64,000 nt of DNA from an uncultured Eubacteriales bacterium (GCA_910584745.1 CAJUDG010000003.1:1-64000); one strand, 5' to 3'; shown: positions 7,747-16,151, numbered from the stretch's first letter. The notes: a model not told the origin generated them from the letters alone. Program-made: numbers and translations.

Positions 7747-9065
7747 AGTTCATGACCTCGCTTTCTCTGTTTGATTTTTTCCTGTTTCTTCTCCGGGGGC
7801 TTGTCCACTAATAGCGGAGATTGCTCCCGAATTACCGGTATGTCCTCTTGGATCTGCCTGCATAAGCGCAGATCACGCCGTAAAGGACACAACTCCCGGT
7901 TAATATTCTGGATATCCAGTTCCACGTCACCGCCACGGCGCTTTTGCCGGTATAACTCCTTGCGGCGGGCAACAAGCACAGTGATTTGACTGTCCAGCGA
8001 ACCGGCCAGCCCCGCAAGCTGTTCCGCCGTGTCAATGTGATTCTCCCGCAAAAGCTGGAATTGCCGGACATAGCGGTTTAGCTTCGTCACCTCCTTTTTC
8101 ACGCTGTAGGGCCGGGGCCGCCTGCTGGGGCGCATACCCCGCAAAAGGTAAATATAGCGGAAATACAGCGCCCGGAACCCATGCAGGCGGGGGCGGGGCC
8201 TGCCCAGCCGTTTTACCCGATATTTTCTGTGGACTTTTGGCAAAGGTATAGTTTGCAGGCTGCTCCCCTCTGTGCGCCCCTGGGTAAGCCTCTTTTGCAG
8301 GGATTCCTCTGTATACTCTGCGCCCAGCCCGTCCAGGCGAATGAACCGCTTACCGCCAGGGGGCTTGATGGCCGTATGTTTCACGGTGGGGCCGCGCTTG
8401 ACTTCATAGCCCATCCGGGCCAGTTCAGCCCAAAAGGATTTGAACGTAAAAGAGTGGGCCAAGGCAAAGTCAATATCCTGCCGAACCTGCCCCCGGATAG
8501 TGGGCTTGCCGGAATCTTCTGCTTTCCACTCGGCATACTGCCTGCCATGGCCCTTGGGCTCGATAGTGGAAAGGCCGTTTTCCTGGCTTACCGCATTGGA
8601 CGTGCCCCGGATATCTCCGAAGTAGTCCTTAAAGGTATTCTGGTATTTGCGGCCGTCCACAAAGGACACGGAGTTAAAAAGGATGTGGCAATGCAGGTGC
8701 TCATGGTCTAAGTGGGTGGAGATAACTACCTCGTATTTATCCCCCAGCACCCGCCGGGAAAATTCCACGCCCAGAGCATGGGCCTGCCGGGGCGTTACCT
8801 CGCCGGGGGCGAAGCTGTGGATAAGGTGATACCCAAGCACGCCGCTCGGTTTGCCCCAGCGCTCTTTAGTTGCCATCATGTCCTGATAGGCGGTTTCCAG
8901 TGAGCAGTTCAGCGCGGTTTCCAGAACGGTGCCCTCTGAAATGTTCTTGTCCGCATTGCCTATGTAGCCCAGCACGGCGGCAAGATCGGTTTTCTCCTGG
9001 TTCAGCACATAGTCAACACAATGGTCGAGCCTGCTCCGCACGGCAATAATTTTGTCATAGGCTAT
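7737..9065 (-). CDS. MOBP-type relaxase/mobilisation nuclease (ATA start)
   Basis: The relaxase nicks oriT and pilots the transferred strand. The protein has a Tyr near the N-terminus (HCVDYVLN) and the metal-binding histidine set (STHLDHEHLHCHILFNSV) near residue 130, followed by a long basic, coiled C-terminal part. The obvious GTG (9039-9041) would remove a family-typical start. The frame extends to ATA (9063-9065), encoding AYDKIIAVRSRL, directly after the mobC stop and 8 nt behind GGAGG (9074-9078) inside mobC. I read ATA as the initiator; translation is probably coupled to mobC. PcfB follows with an overlap. Confidence 0.85.
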   Translation of the reverse strand: MAYDKIIAVRSRLDHCVDYVLNQEKTDLAAVLGYIGNADKNISEGTVLETALNCSLETAYQDMMATKERWGKPSGVLGYHLIHSFAPGEVTPRQAHALGVEFSRRVLGDKYEVVISTHLDHEHLHCHILFNSVSFVDGRKYQNTFKDYFGDIRGTSNAVSQENGLSTIEPKGHGRQYAEWKAEDSGKPTIRGQVRQDIDFALAHSFTFKSFWAELARMGYEVKRGPTVKHTAIKPPGGKRFIRLDGLGAEYTEESLQKRLTQGRTEGSSLQTIPLPKVHRKYRVKRLGRPRPRLHGFRALYFRYIYLLRGMRPSRRPRPYSVKKEVTKLNRYVRQFQLLRENHIDTAEQLAGLAGSLDSQITVLVARRKELYRQKRRGGDVELDIQNINRELCPLRRDLRLCRQIQEDIPVIREQSPLLVDKPPEKKQEKIKQRKRGHELWM

Positions 9066-9374
9066 CTATAGCACCTCCTTTACCAGCCGCCACACCTGTT
9101 TCACCAGGGCGGCGGCCTCCTGGATATCCCTCTCTGAAATGCACCGGCAGGAGTTGGCCCAGTATGCGATTTGGTTCACATTATTTCCGATTGCGGATAA
9201 CTCCCGCAGGAGCGCCGCATATTCGTCCGGAGGCCGGGGGCGCAGATCCACGCCCAAAATGAGCTGCCGGATAAGCGGCTCCATCTTCATGCCCGATACC
9301 TGGGCCAGACGCTGTAGGTGGGAATACTCCTGGGCGTTCAGGCGCAGGGTCAGGCGTTTTACATTTTCCCGCAT
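9066..9374 (-). CDS. mobC: MobC-type relaxosome accessory protein
   Basis: A 102-residue protein with an N-terminal ribbon-helix-helix-like segment (VKRLTLRLNAQEYSHLQRLAQVSG) and the MobC hallmark around residues 60-90 (ELSAIGNNVNQIAYWAN). MobC proteins bind oriT and help the relaxase melt it. It starts with ATG behind AGGAGG and its stop abuts the relaxase start. The oriT-like hairpins lie immediately upstream. Confidence 0.85.
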   Translation of the reverse strand: MRENVKRLTLRLNAQEYSHLQRLAQVSGMKMEPLIRQLILGVDLRPRPPDEYAALLRELSAIGNNVNQIAYWANSCRCISERDIQEAAALVKQVWRLVKEVL

Positions 9375-9410
9375 GGTGCCTCCTTTCTTTTCGGGGTGAA
9401 ATGTGCTATA

Positions 9411-9430
9411 TGTGTCCCAAGTTGGGACGC
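9411..9430. repeat. ICE palindrome copy 4
   Basis: Core GTCCCAAGTTGGGAC at 9414-9428, between the candidate oriT and mobC. Confidence 0.9.
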
Positions 9431-9459
9431 ATTGCGCCTCTCTGGGCGCCGTCAGAAAA

Positions 9460-9550
9460 TGGGGTATTAGGGGACGCTCCCCCTAACAAGTGGGATTTTG
9501 CTGTCAAAATCCCGTACTTGCTGGGACGCCAACACCATAGGTGTTGGCTG
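9460..9550. other. Candidate origin of transfer (oriT)
   Basis: Three consecutive inverted repeats occur within 82 bp upstream of mobC: TTAGGGG/CCCCTAA (9467-9473 with 9480-9486), GGGATTTTG/CAAAAATCCC-type arms with 9 perfect pairs (9492-9500 with 9505-9513), and GCCAACACC/GGTGTTGGC (9528-9536 with 9540-9548). Position next to mobC and relaxase plus hairpin structure is typical of MOBP oriTs. The nick site is not identified. Confidence 0.6.
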
Positions 9551-9572
9551 GGGGAAGCCTCTGCGGACAGTG

Positions 9573-10013
9573 TCAACGCTCCATGGGCCGGTCTCGGCCT
9601 CTGGACTTTTTCGGGGCGCCTTTCTTCCTGTGTATGGATGTCTTTTCCGGCGGCTTGAAGGGTACGCCGTCAAACATCAGCGGCTTTTTCAAAACAAGGT
9701 CTGATAGTGTGCCACTTTGCAAAGCCGCAAATTCAGTATAATCATGCACGCTGAGATAGCCGCAGCGCACCATTTCCTCCTGGCTCAAGACATACCCATC
9801 GCTGCCTGACAAAAAATGAAACAGCTTTTGGTTCATGGAAACAAAGCGCAGGCTGCCGTCGGAATTATCATAGTAAGCGGTGTGTTCAGCCGGGATAGTG
9901 TGGTAATTTTCCTGCTTGCCTATATAGAGCTTTTCGTCTTTACCAATCAACACGTCCATCCCCTCATACCGGCTTATAGACGCGGCAATAATGGGAATCC
10001 TGTCATTCTTCAT
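9573..10013 (-). CDS. Conserved ICE protein of unknown function
   Basis: A 146-residue soluble protein with a basic, proline-rich tail (residues about 120-146). I do not recognise a family. Its ATG overlaps the end of the LPD28-like gene upstream, so it belongs to the ardC-containing transcript. The oriT region separates it from mobC. No membrane segment, signal peptide or catalytic motif is visible. Confidence 0.6.
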   Translation of the reverse strand: MKNDRIPIIAASISRYEGMDVLIGKDEKLYIGKQENYHTIPAEHTAYYDNSDGSLRFVSMNQKLFHFLSGSDGYVLSQEEMVRCGYLSVHDYTEFAALQSGTLSDLVLKKPLMFDGVPFKPPEKTSIHRKKGAPKKSRGRDRPMER

Positions 10014-10365
10014 TCAGTGCTTTCCCGAACCTCTCCGCAGAACCGAAAGCCGGTATCATATATTTGCTCTCAAAGGCGGCGGGACTGTACCGGGCTGTCT
10101 CCTCCGGCTCCGTATAATTGCCAGGGCCCAGGGGCCTTCGGCCCTCCGGGAGCTCCAAGGGCAGGAGCGTCAGCACTGTCCCGCAAAACTCCCTGTCCCC
10201 GGCGTGCTCTGTCAGGGTGATGGGCTGGCCCGGCTGTGCGCACAGTTCATAGCAGAACAGCATATGTACCGTGTCCCGGCTCACCCTGTGTGGCGTGAAC
10301 AGGGCGGGGCACCCAAAAATTTCTACTTCCGGCATAGGGGTCGTGGCAGCGTTTATCATGGTCAT
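10003..10365 (-). CDS. LPD28-like accessory protein
   Basis: A 120-residue protein with a pattern I associate with the LPD28 domain of ICE accessory proteins: VEIFGCPALFTPHRV, then CYEL, then GTVLTLLPLEL and a Tyr-Ser-Pro-containing end. Biochemical function is unknown. It starts with ATG behind GGAG, lies 13 nt after ardC and overlaps the next gene. The family assignment is from memory and moderately sure. Confidence 0.55.
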   Translation of the reverse strand: MTMINAATTPMPEVEIFGCPALFTPHRVSRDTVHMLFCYELCAQPGQPITLTEHAGDREFCGTVLTLLPLELPEGRRPLGPGNYTEPEETARYSPAAFESKYMIPAFGSAERFGKALNEE

Positions 10366-10378
10366 TTTGTACTCTCCT

Positions 10379-11236
10379 TTATCTTGTATAGATTTTTTGT
10401 GCTTTTCTTTCGGGCGGAGCCGTTTCTTTTTCCGGGGATATGGCGTCGATCATCCCGGCAGCGGTGGAGCGTATCAGTTCCAGGGAGGCTTTCAGCTCAG
10501 GCAGTTCCTTGTTTTTGCTCCACCCTGCCACATAGCCGAAAGAGTAATCCGACGTGTCAATGCCCAGGCGGTTACACACTACATAGGCTACGCTCTCGGC
10601 CTCCACCTCTTTCTGGCTGCGGTCGCGCTTTTCGCCGTCATTGTGCAGTTTCGAGTGGGCGATCTCATGCACCAGGGTCTTGATGGTCTGGGACTGGCTC
10701 ATACCGGGGGCCAAGGAAATGCGCTGTTCCTCCCGGTAAAAGCTGCCCTTGTAACCTTTCGGTAACGGCTCAAAGGTGACAGGCAGGCCGGAGTATTCCA
10801 CAAGGCTGTTGAAAAGGTCATTATACCCCTCGACATCATCTGTCAACTCTGTGACGATTTGCGCGGGCAGTTCTTTCCCCTCCGTTTGGCTGATATCGAA
10901 TACGGTCACGGCCTTGAAATAGGGGATAACTGTATCTTCCTTTTCTTCATCGGAATCCAGCTTGCGCCGAATGGGGCAGGGGGCCAGGACGCGTATACCG
11001 CGCTCCCCTTTTTTCACGTTCCGTTGAAACTCCTTTTTCCAGGTCTGGAACCCCGCCACCATGGACGCGTGGGGGCACTGCATCATGATAAGCATGATAT
11101 TCCCATAGCTGTACTTGTGGAATTTTGACAGCATGGCAAGGTACTCCCCATAACGCCCGCTGGCGTAAAGGTCTTGTATGCCGGTTTCAAGCTGGCGGGT
11201 CAGTTCTTTTACGCGGTCATGGGTGGACTCCGGCAT
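10379..11236 (-). CDS. ArdC-like antirestriction/zinc metallopeptidase protein
   Basis: The 285-residue protein has an ArdC-type N-terminal ssDNA-binding domain (residues about 8-110, with YGNIMLIMMQCP and GERGIRVLAPCP) and a C-terminal gluzincin-like domain with intact HEIAH near residue 188 and EAESVAYVVCNRLG as third-ligand helix. ArdC proteins protect incoming conjugative DNA from restriction. The ATG at 11234-11236 has no strong Shine-Dalgarno and overlaps a short upstream frame, suggesting coupling. The paralogue at 6278-7153 has lost the first histidine. Confidence 0.75.
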   Translation of the reverse strand: MPESTHDRVKELTRQLETGIQDLYASGRYGEYLAMLSKFHKYSYGNIMLIMMQCPHASMVAGFQTWKKEFQRNVKKGERGIRVLAPCPIRRKLDSDEEKEDTVIPYFKAVTVFDISQTEGKELPAQIVTELTDDVEGYNDLFNSLVEYSGLPVTFEPLPKGYKGSFYREEQRISLAPGMSQSQTIKTLVHEIAHSKLHNDGEKRDRSQKEVEAESVAYVVCNRLGIDTSDYSFGYVAGWSKNKELPELKASLELIRSTAAGMIDAISPEKETAPPERKAQKIYTR

Positions 11237-11333
11237 AGCTAACGTTCCGGGGGCTTGTGACCTGTATTTCTCTCAGGCTTTCCATCTCCTTTTCATAGGG
11301 GGCAAAGCCGGGTTCTACAACTAATGTTTTCAA
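11217..11333 (-). CDS. Short DUF3846-like remnant
   Basis: A 38-codon frame starting at TTG (11331-11333) with AGG-rich sequence 8 nt upstream encodes KTLVVEPGFAPYEKEM, the typical start of DUF3846 proteins found in ICEs. It then diverges and stops inside ardC. Full DUF3846 proteins are about 100 residues, so this is a truncated copy. It may serve only to couple translation into ardC. Confidence 0.45.
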   Translation of the reverse strand: MKTLVVEPGFAPYEKEMESLREIQVTSPRNVSYAGVHP

Positions 11334-11342
11334 TCATCTTAC

Positions 11343-12182
11343 CTACCTTTCTATTTCTTTTGGGTGTGCTTTTGGCTGCAATTTCCTGGGGTCTGTCCCA
11401 TCGCTGGGGCAGATGGCCCTTACCCGGCTGGCGGCATAAATGGCGTTAGCGGAAAGCTGACGCTGCCATGCCCCGGCGCTTCTGGCCCAGTGGAACCTAT
11501 TGGATTTCAGCGCGGAATGCACGTCCTCCGGGGGTATCTCGTCAAAGAACACCTGCAAACGGTTTGCGTCCATATTGGCCTCGACCCGGCCCCCATCAAA
11601 TTCCCAGCCCCGGAACCCTGTTTCCTGTTTTTCTTCCAACACGGCAACACGTTTTTCTATGCGGCGTATCTCAGCATTATTGTTGGACAAGGCCCAGGCG
11701 GGAAAGGGGGCGGTTTCCCAGGAATAGGCGTTTGCCATGGAATTGTCCAGTTCAGCGGCCCGCTCCGGGGAAATAGCGTCACACCCCCGGCAGGTCTGGT
11801 GCTTGCGGTAGTAAGCGTTCACCTGTTTCATAAGGGACTGCTTATTTCTGAGCTTGTCCAGCTTGTCTTTCAGCTTTGAAACGGCCTCCGGGTCGTCAGA
11901 GGAAATAGCCCTGTTGTTTTCAGCAGCCTGGGCCTTTTGGTCATAATAGGCGGCCTTATCCATAGCCTCCATAGACTGCTCCATTTTATGGGCGGCCCTA
12001 TCCCGATAGCGTTTATCCGATTTGTAGGAATAGTGGTCTACCAGCAATGGCTGGCCGGGCGGGATGGCGGACAGCATATCGCTGGACTGCTTATATAGGT
12101 CGTGGCTTTCCGCGCGGGCCTTGTCCGCTTTATCCCGGTAGCGGTCTATCCGGGCCTGTTTTTTGGCTTCATATTCATTCAA
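11343..12182 (-). CDS. DUF3560 domain protein
   Basis: A 279-residue, highly charged protein. The N-terminal half has the DUF3560 pattern (AKKQARIDRYRDKADKAR, then IPPGQPLLVDHYS near residue 40) and long coiled-coil-prone helices. The C-terminal half contains a segment (WEFDGGRVEANMDANRLQVFFDEIP then RFHWARSAGAWQRQLS) common to ICE and phage proteins. Function unknown. TTG start behind GAGG. It is in tight series with the neighbouring genes, 4 nt after the gene upstream. Confidence 0.7.
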   Translation of the reverse strand: MNEYEAKKQARIDRYRDKADKARAESHDLYKQSSDMLSAIPPGQPLLVDHYSYKSDKRYRDRAAHKMEQSMEAMDKAAYYDQKAQAAENNRAISSDDPEAVSKLKDKLDKLRNKQSLMKQVNAYYRKHQTCRGCDAISPERAAELDNSMANAYSWETAPFPAWALSNNNAEIRRIEKRVAVLEEKQETGFRGWEFDGGRVEANMDANRLQVFFDEIPPEDVHSALKSNRFHWARSAGAWQRQLSANAIYAASRVRAICPSDGTDPRKLQPKAHPKEIER

Positions 12183-12186
12183 AATA

Positions 12187-13014
12187 TCACCTCAATTCTT
12201 GTATTGCTTTTTTCTTCTGAGAAGTTTTTGGATTACTTGGCGCGGGCGGTAACTCCCCATCCAGTGTAAACCCGGTGCGCTCCTGCTTTGGCGCAAAAAC
12301 GCCGCCCAGCTCTTTCAGCACTTCACTGGCGCTCTTTTCCACGGCGGGCAGCTCCTGCCCCTCCACCGTGTACCCCGGCAGGAGCAGACCGTTCACCATA
12401 AAATATCTGGCGTACTCCTGGGGAATGGGCGGGGACATTTTGTAAAAAAGGTGCTCATAAAAAGCCTTTCTCCCCTCCAAATATTTCTCCGCGGCGGCCT
12501 TGTCGGTAAAGCGCTTTTTGTCCTGCTTGGCAATGGTCATGCCGTTTTGCCTGGGCGATATATTCAAAGAAACCCACCAGCTTACATGCCACGCCACCGG
12601 GACAGACTTTTTCAGGACCCGGTCATATTTCGTGTCCTCATACACATATGTCCGCATTTTATACACCATATTGCTGATCTCATCCGCGCGTCCATCAGAG
12701 GTTTTCTGCCAAACATTGCCAGTGTGTTCCACTTGGGGCATTTTCAGATACTCCACCGTCTTTTTTAAAAGGAGCGTGACGGCGGCCTGTTCCTGCCATT
12801 TTCCCACCACTGACTGTAATTCAGCATATAGGGATTCTTCAGCAGCGGCGCTTTTTTCTATCCAGGCCGTAAGCGTTTCCGTGGATTCCTCCGCAAAGGG
12901 CCGCAAAAATTCCACAATATCGTTGAAACGGATAGTGGAGTTATATCTGAGTTCGCTCCCAGGCTGTACGTCCCCGCGACTGTAGGCAGTATAGAATTTC
13001 TCATTTTCTGCCAA
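12187..13014 (-). CDS. Unrecognised ICE protein
   Basis: A 275-residue soluble protein that I cannot assign. Residues 25-90 are predicted helical, residues about 115-180 are rich in aromatic and charged residues (VAWHVSWWVSLNISPRQNG), and the tail is lysine-rich. It starts at TTG directly after the parB stop, with AGGAAAGG as Shine-Dalgarno, and is followed 4 nt later by the DUF3560 gene, so it belongs to the parB transcript. Confidence 0.6.
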   Translation of the reverse strand: MAENEKFYTAYSRGDVQPGSELRYNSTIRFNDIVEFLRPFAEESTETLTAWIEKSAAAEESLYAELQSVVGKWQEQAAVTLLLKKTVEYLKMPQVEHTGNVWQKTSDGRADEISNMVYKMRTYVYEDTKYDRVLKKSVPVAWHVSWWVSLNISPRQNGMTIAKQDKKRFTDKAAAEKYLEGRKAFYEHLFYKMSPPIPQEYARYFMVNGLLLPGYTVEGQELPAVEKSASEVLKELGGVFAPKQERTGFTLDGELPPAPSNPKTSQKKKAIQELR

Positions 13015-13020
13015 AGGCCA

Positions 13021-14619
13021 TCACCTTTCCTTTGCGGCGTCCTTCACCGCCTGCTTAGCCTTCTGCCTTTCCTCGGCCTTTTTCTGTAAATCAAGGGCAT
13101 TGAAAACCTTGCGCTTGACCTCGCTGACCGTGGGGGCCTTGTCATTGGGGAAATATTCTTTCAATTCGTTGCTGGTGAAGGTATACTTGATCTCGGGTTC
13201 AGCCTTGGGCTTGACGATAGAGGATATCTTCTTTTCGTCCAGCGGAGCGGGGGCTTTGGCGGGCTTGGTGGGTTTAGGGGGAACAGCTTTCTCCGTGGAC
13301 CGAGTGGTACTACCCGTAACAGACGGTTTGGGAGCAGATGGCGCTTTCTCAGGCGGCGGGGCAGCTTTCGCGGCATCTTGGCTGGTCTTTTTCATCTCCG
13401 TGGCCTGGGCCATGGTGGGGACAACGCCCTCTTTCTTGATAAAATCCACCACCTTTTCCTGCTCCTCGGGCTTGAGGTAAGACAGCTCCACCGCCGTATT
13501 GAACGGCATTTCCTTTTTGTCCACCTGCTGTTTCAGGTCTGGCACCAGGGATTCTATACGCACCAAACGCTGAACCTGGTTGCGGCTCATACCCAAGTCC
13601 TCGGCCACCTGCTGGTCGGAGCGCTTCTGAGGCCCGGAAAGCTGCTCCATCTTGGAGCGCCGCCCGGCCTTGCGGGTCAGGGCGTCCAGCTTCATTTTGG
13701 CGGCTCGGGCCAGTTCAGAGGTGGGGATATCCTGACGGTGCAGGTTGCCGTCCACCACCTCGATGCGGGCAGTATCGTCATCCTCCCGGACAATAACGAC
13801 GGGCACGGGGTAGTTTAACTGCTTGGCAATATCATGCCGCCGGTGGCCGGACAGCAGCTCCAGGCCGCCGCCCTCACGGGGCCGGGCCTTGACCGGCTCG
13901 TTTATGCCGTTTTCTTTGATGGATTCATACAAGTCTTTATAATCCTGGACTTCCCGGTTAATGGAAAAGGGATGCTCTAAGAACTCAAAGAAATAGCCGG
14001 CGTGCAGGCGCATGGAAAAGCCCTCGCCCTCCTGGGGAACAGGCAGGGCTTTCAGCGCGGATTCATCGGGCTTGTCCAGCTTGTCCGCGAAAATCTGTGT
14101 TACCTTGATACCTTTGGGCGGTTCTATGGCGGTGACTTTTGCGGGGCCTGCGGCGGGGGCAGCCTTGATATCGGTAGACTTAGCCGTGGTATTGGGCTTC
14201 TTATCGCCAGCGGCAGGGGCGGGCTTGATGTTGGCGGTCTTTGCCGGGGCTCCGGGCTTCTTATCACCATCCGCAGGAGCGGTCTTGGTGTCGGTGGGCT
14301 TAGCCGGGGTATCGGGCTTCCTATCCCCAGTGGCAGGAGCAGTCTTGTTATTGCCAGTCTTTACCGGGGTATCAGCCTTCTTATCACCAGTAGTGGGAGT
14401 AGCCTTGCCATCACCTGCCTTTACCGGGGGCTCAGGCTTCTTATCACCAGCGGCAGGAGCGGCCTTGCCGTAACCAGCCTTTGCCGGGGGTTCAGGCTTT
14501 TTGTCACCAGCGGCAGGAGTAGTCTTGCTATCACCAGCCTTTGCCACGGCTTCACCCAGCTTGATTTGTTCCGGCTTTTTTTCAGACGGGGACATTTCTT
14601 TCTTCTTAATATCGGGCAT
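13021..14619 (-). CDS. ParB-like DNA-binding protein with repeat-rich N-terminus
   Basis: The 532-residue protein has the ParB/Spo0J nuclease-like fold: the SGHRRHDIAKQL box near residue 255, the ARIEVVDGNLHRQ segment, and a helix-turn-helix (DQQVAEDLGMSRNQVQRL) near residue 335. Preceding the fold are six and a half 20-residue repeats (residues 29-158) built on GDKKPxxPxK; a Pro/Lys/Ala-rich spacer and a basic C-terminus follow. No ParA is visible. In this ICE family such proteins may segregate the circular form. Three copies of the ICE palindrome lie just upstream (14642-14747), making it a candidate binding protein for them. ATG behind GGAGG. Confidence 0.75.
   Translation of the reverse strand: MPDIKKKEMSPSEKKPEQIKLGEAVAKAGDSKTTPAAGDKKPEPPAKAGYGKAAPAAGDKKPEPPVKAGDGKATPTTGDKKADTPVKTGNNKTAPATGDRKPDTPAKPTDTKTAPADGDKKPGAPAKTANIKPAPAAGDKKPNTTAKSTDIKAAPAAGPAKVTAIEPPKGIKVTQIFADKLDKPDESALKALPVPQEGEGFSMRLHAGYFFEFLEHPFSINREVQDYKDLYESIKENGINEPVKARPREGGGLELLSGHRRHDIAKQLNYPVPVVIVREDDDTARIEVVDGNLHRQDIPTSELARAAKMKLDALTRKAGRRSKMEQLSGPQKRSDQQVAEDLGMSRNQVQRLVRIESLVPDLKQQVDKKEMPFNTAVELSYLKPEEQEKVVDFIKKEGVVPTMAQATEMKKTSQDAAKAAPPPEKAPSAPKPSVTGSTTRSTEKAVPPKPTKPAKAPAPLDEKKISSIVKPKAEPEIKYTFTSNELKEYFPNDKAPTVSEVKRKVFNALDLQKKAEERQKAKQAVKDAAKER
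14146..14535. repeat. Six and a half 60-bp tandem repeats inside parB
   Basis: The DNA repeats in frame with a 60-bp period and encodes a 20-residue lysine/proline/alanine-rich unit. The first two units are nearly identical and the later ones have diverged, suggesting expansion by slippage or unequal exchange at the start of the gene. Confidence 0.85.
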
Positions 14620-14638
14620 TAAATTCCTCCTTCTTTTT

Positions 14639-14659
14639 TGTGTCCCAACTTGGGACAGA
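14639..14659. repeat. ICE palindrome copy 5
   Basis: Core GTCCCAACTTGGGAC at 14642-14656, about 11 nt upstream of the parB Shine-Dalgarno. Confidence 0.9.
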
Positions 14660-14683
14660 TTTCATAGGGTGCTTTCAAAAAAA

Positions 14684-14704
14684 TGCGTCCAAACCTGGGA
14701 CACA
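14684..14704. repeat. ICE palindrome copy 6 (degenerate)
   Basis: GTCCAAACCTGGGAC at 14687-14701; two arm positions differ from the consensus. The centre is 45 bp from copy 5. Confidence 0.75.
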
Positions 14705-14729
14705 TTATCTATAGGGATAAAGCCGGAAA

Positions 14730-14750
14730 TGCGTCCCAAGCCGGGACACA
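14730..14750. repeat. ICE palindrome copy 7 (degenerate)
   Basis: GTCCCAAGCCGGGAC at 14733-14747; the right arm has two changes. The centre is 46 bp from copy 6, so the three copies are evenly spaced. Confidence 0.8.
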
Positions 14751-14796
14751 TTTCCAAACTCTCCCACCTGTTCATAAAAGGATTTTTATAGGAAAT

Positions 14797-14825
14797 TTGC
14801 ATTTTGATTCCAGGTGCGGTACAAT
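14797..14825 (+). promoter_or_regulatory. Promoter of the SLH-CAP gene
   Basis: TTGCAT (14797-14802), a 17-bp spacer and TACAAT (14820-14825), 42 bp before the ATG. It is divergent from parB and next to palindrome copy 7. Confidence 0.6.
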
Positions 14826-14867
14826 TATATTGTAAGAAACTTATATAACAAGAAAGGGGTTCTGTTT

Positions 14868-16139
14868 ATGAAAAAGAGATTTTGTTTTGTACTGTCCCTG
14901 GTCCTTCTTATCACCTCTCTTGGGGCTCTCCCAGTCCAGGCAAAAAGCGTTTCCGACTTCACAGACGTGAAGCCCGGCGCATGGTATTACAGCGCCGTGG
15001 AATACGCCGTGTCAAACAGCCTGTTCAGCGGTACATCGTCCACCACGTTCAGCCCCGACGCGCCCATGACCAGAGGGATGTTTGTCACCGTGCTGGGCCG
15101 CCTGCATGGGGTCGATAAAAGCTATGGCATGGGAAGCCAGTCCCCCTTTGGCGACGTGGCAAAAACAGCCTATTACTTTCCCTACGCTCTATGGGCCAGC
15201 GAAAACGGGATCGCCCGCGGTACAGGCTATGGATTCAACCCGGACGGAAAGATCACCCGGGAACAAATGGCGGTCATGTTATATAATTATTTTGTGAAAT
15301 TCAACACCTCCTCACTGATAGAAAAAGACAGCGATTATCCTACCTTCACCGACCGCGACAGGGTCTCCTCTTTTGCCCGGCCCGCTATGGAATGGGCCGT
15401 CCGTTATGGCGTCATAAACGGTACCGGGCAAAAAAGGCTGGAACCCCAGGGGCAGGCGAACCGGGCTCAGGTGGCGCAGATATTCCTGAGCTTCAGCAAA
15501 CTGGAAAAATATGCCGTCCCCGGCGTCACGCCCGCGCCTCCTGACCTAACGCCTTCGCCTTCTCCTGACCCTACGCCTGCACCTACGTCAACTCCCACGC
15601 CCACCCCTACAGACCCGCCCTGGTACAACTATGACCCGGTCTACGAGCTGCCCACCGGGAAGTCGGAAAAGGACGCCCACGGCGGATATTTTGACTATGA
15701 CCTTGCCAGGGAAGTCACCCGGCAGATAAACGAACTCCGGGTAAAAGAGGGAATGAAGGCGCTGAAATTCCACCCTCTTATAAGGGATTGGGCGGATATC
15801 AGGGCCATGGAGAGCGAAGTGCTGTTTGAGCATACCCGGCCCGATGGCAGCGTTTGCCTTACCGTTGGCCTGGGCCTCCATGTGGAAAACCTTTACAAAG
15901 GCCTTGGCTACCCGGTAGAGTACATGGCCGATTCCCAGGCCATGGCAAAGCGGATTGTGGACTGCTGGTACAATTCCATCGGGCACCGGCGGAATATGCT
16001 CCACACGTCCATGGACGTGGCGGCAGTCTCCTGCTATGTGGTGGACAGGAACGTGTACGCCGCCCACCTGTTCAGTAAGCACCCCCTTTACTATTTTGAT
16101 TATGATATTTACGATATCTACGGCTGGCCCCGGTCTTGA
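14868..16139 (+). CDS. Secreted SLH-CAP surface protein
   Basis: The 423-residue product starts with a clear signal peptide (MKKRFCFVL..., cut after VQA near residue 25). It carries three SLH motifs (residues about 28-210) that bind secondary cell-wall polymer, a Pro/Thr-rich linker (about 217-262), and a CAP/SCP domain (about 275-400) with EHTRPDGS and GHRRNML segments. Such proteins sit on the cell surface; the CAP role is not defined. It is the only plus-strand gene in this ICE segment, has its own promoter and AAAGGGG Shine-Dalgarno, and ends at a terminator facing the adhesin gene. It looks like cargo of the element. Confidence 0.85.
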   Translation: MKKRFCFVLSLVLLITSLGALPVQAKSVSDFTDVKPGAWYYSAVEYAVSNSLFSGTSSTTFSPDAPMTRGMFVTVLGRLHGVDKSYGMGSQSPFGDVAKTAYYFPYALWASENGIARGTGYGFNPDGKITREQMAVMLYNYFVKFNTSSLIEKDSDYPTFTDRDRVSSFARPAMEWAVRYGVINGTGQKRLEPQGQANRAQVAQIFLSFSKLEKYAVPGVTPAPPDLTPSPSPDPTPAPTSTPTPTPTDPPWYNYDPVYELPTGKSEKDAHGGYFDYDLAREVTRQINELRVKEGMKALKFHPLIRDWADIRAMESEVLFEHTRPDGSVCLTVGLGLHVENLYKGLGYPVEYMADSQAMAKRIVDCWYNSIGHRRNMLHTSMDVAAVSCYVVDRNVYAAHLFSKHPLYYFDYDIYDIYGWPRS

Positions 16140-16151
16140 CTACAGCCAGGA

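Noticed and set aside
14002..14622. Plus-strand repetitive frame opposite parB
   Set aside because: Antisense reading of the 60-bp parB repeats; no promoter or Shine-Dalgarno.
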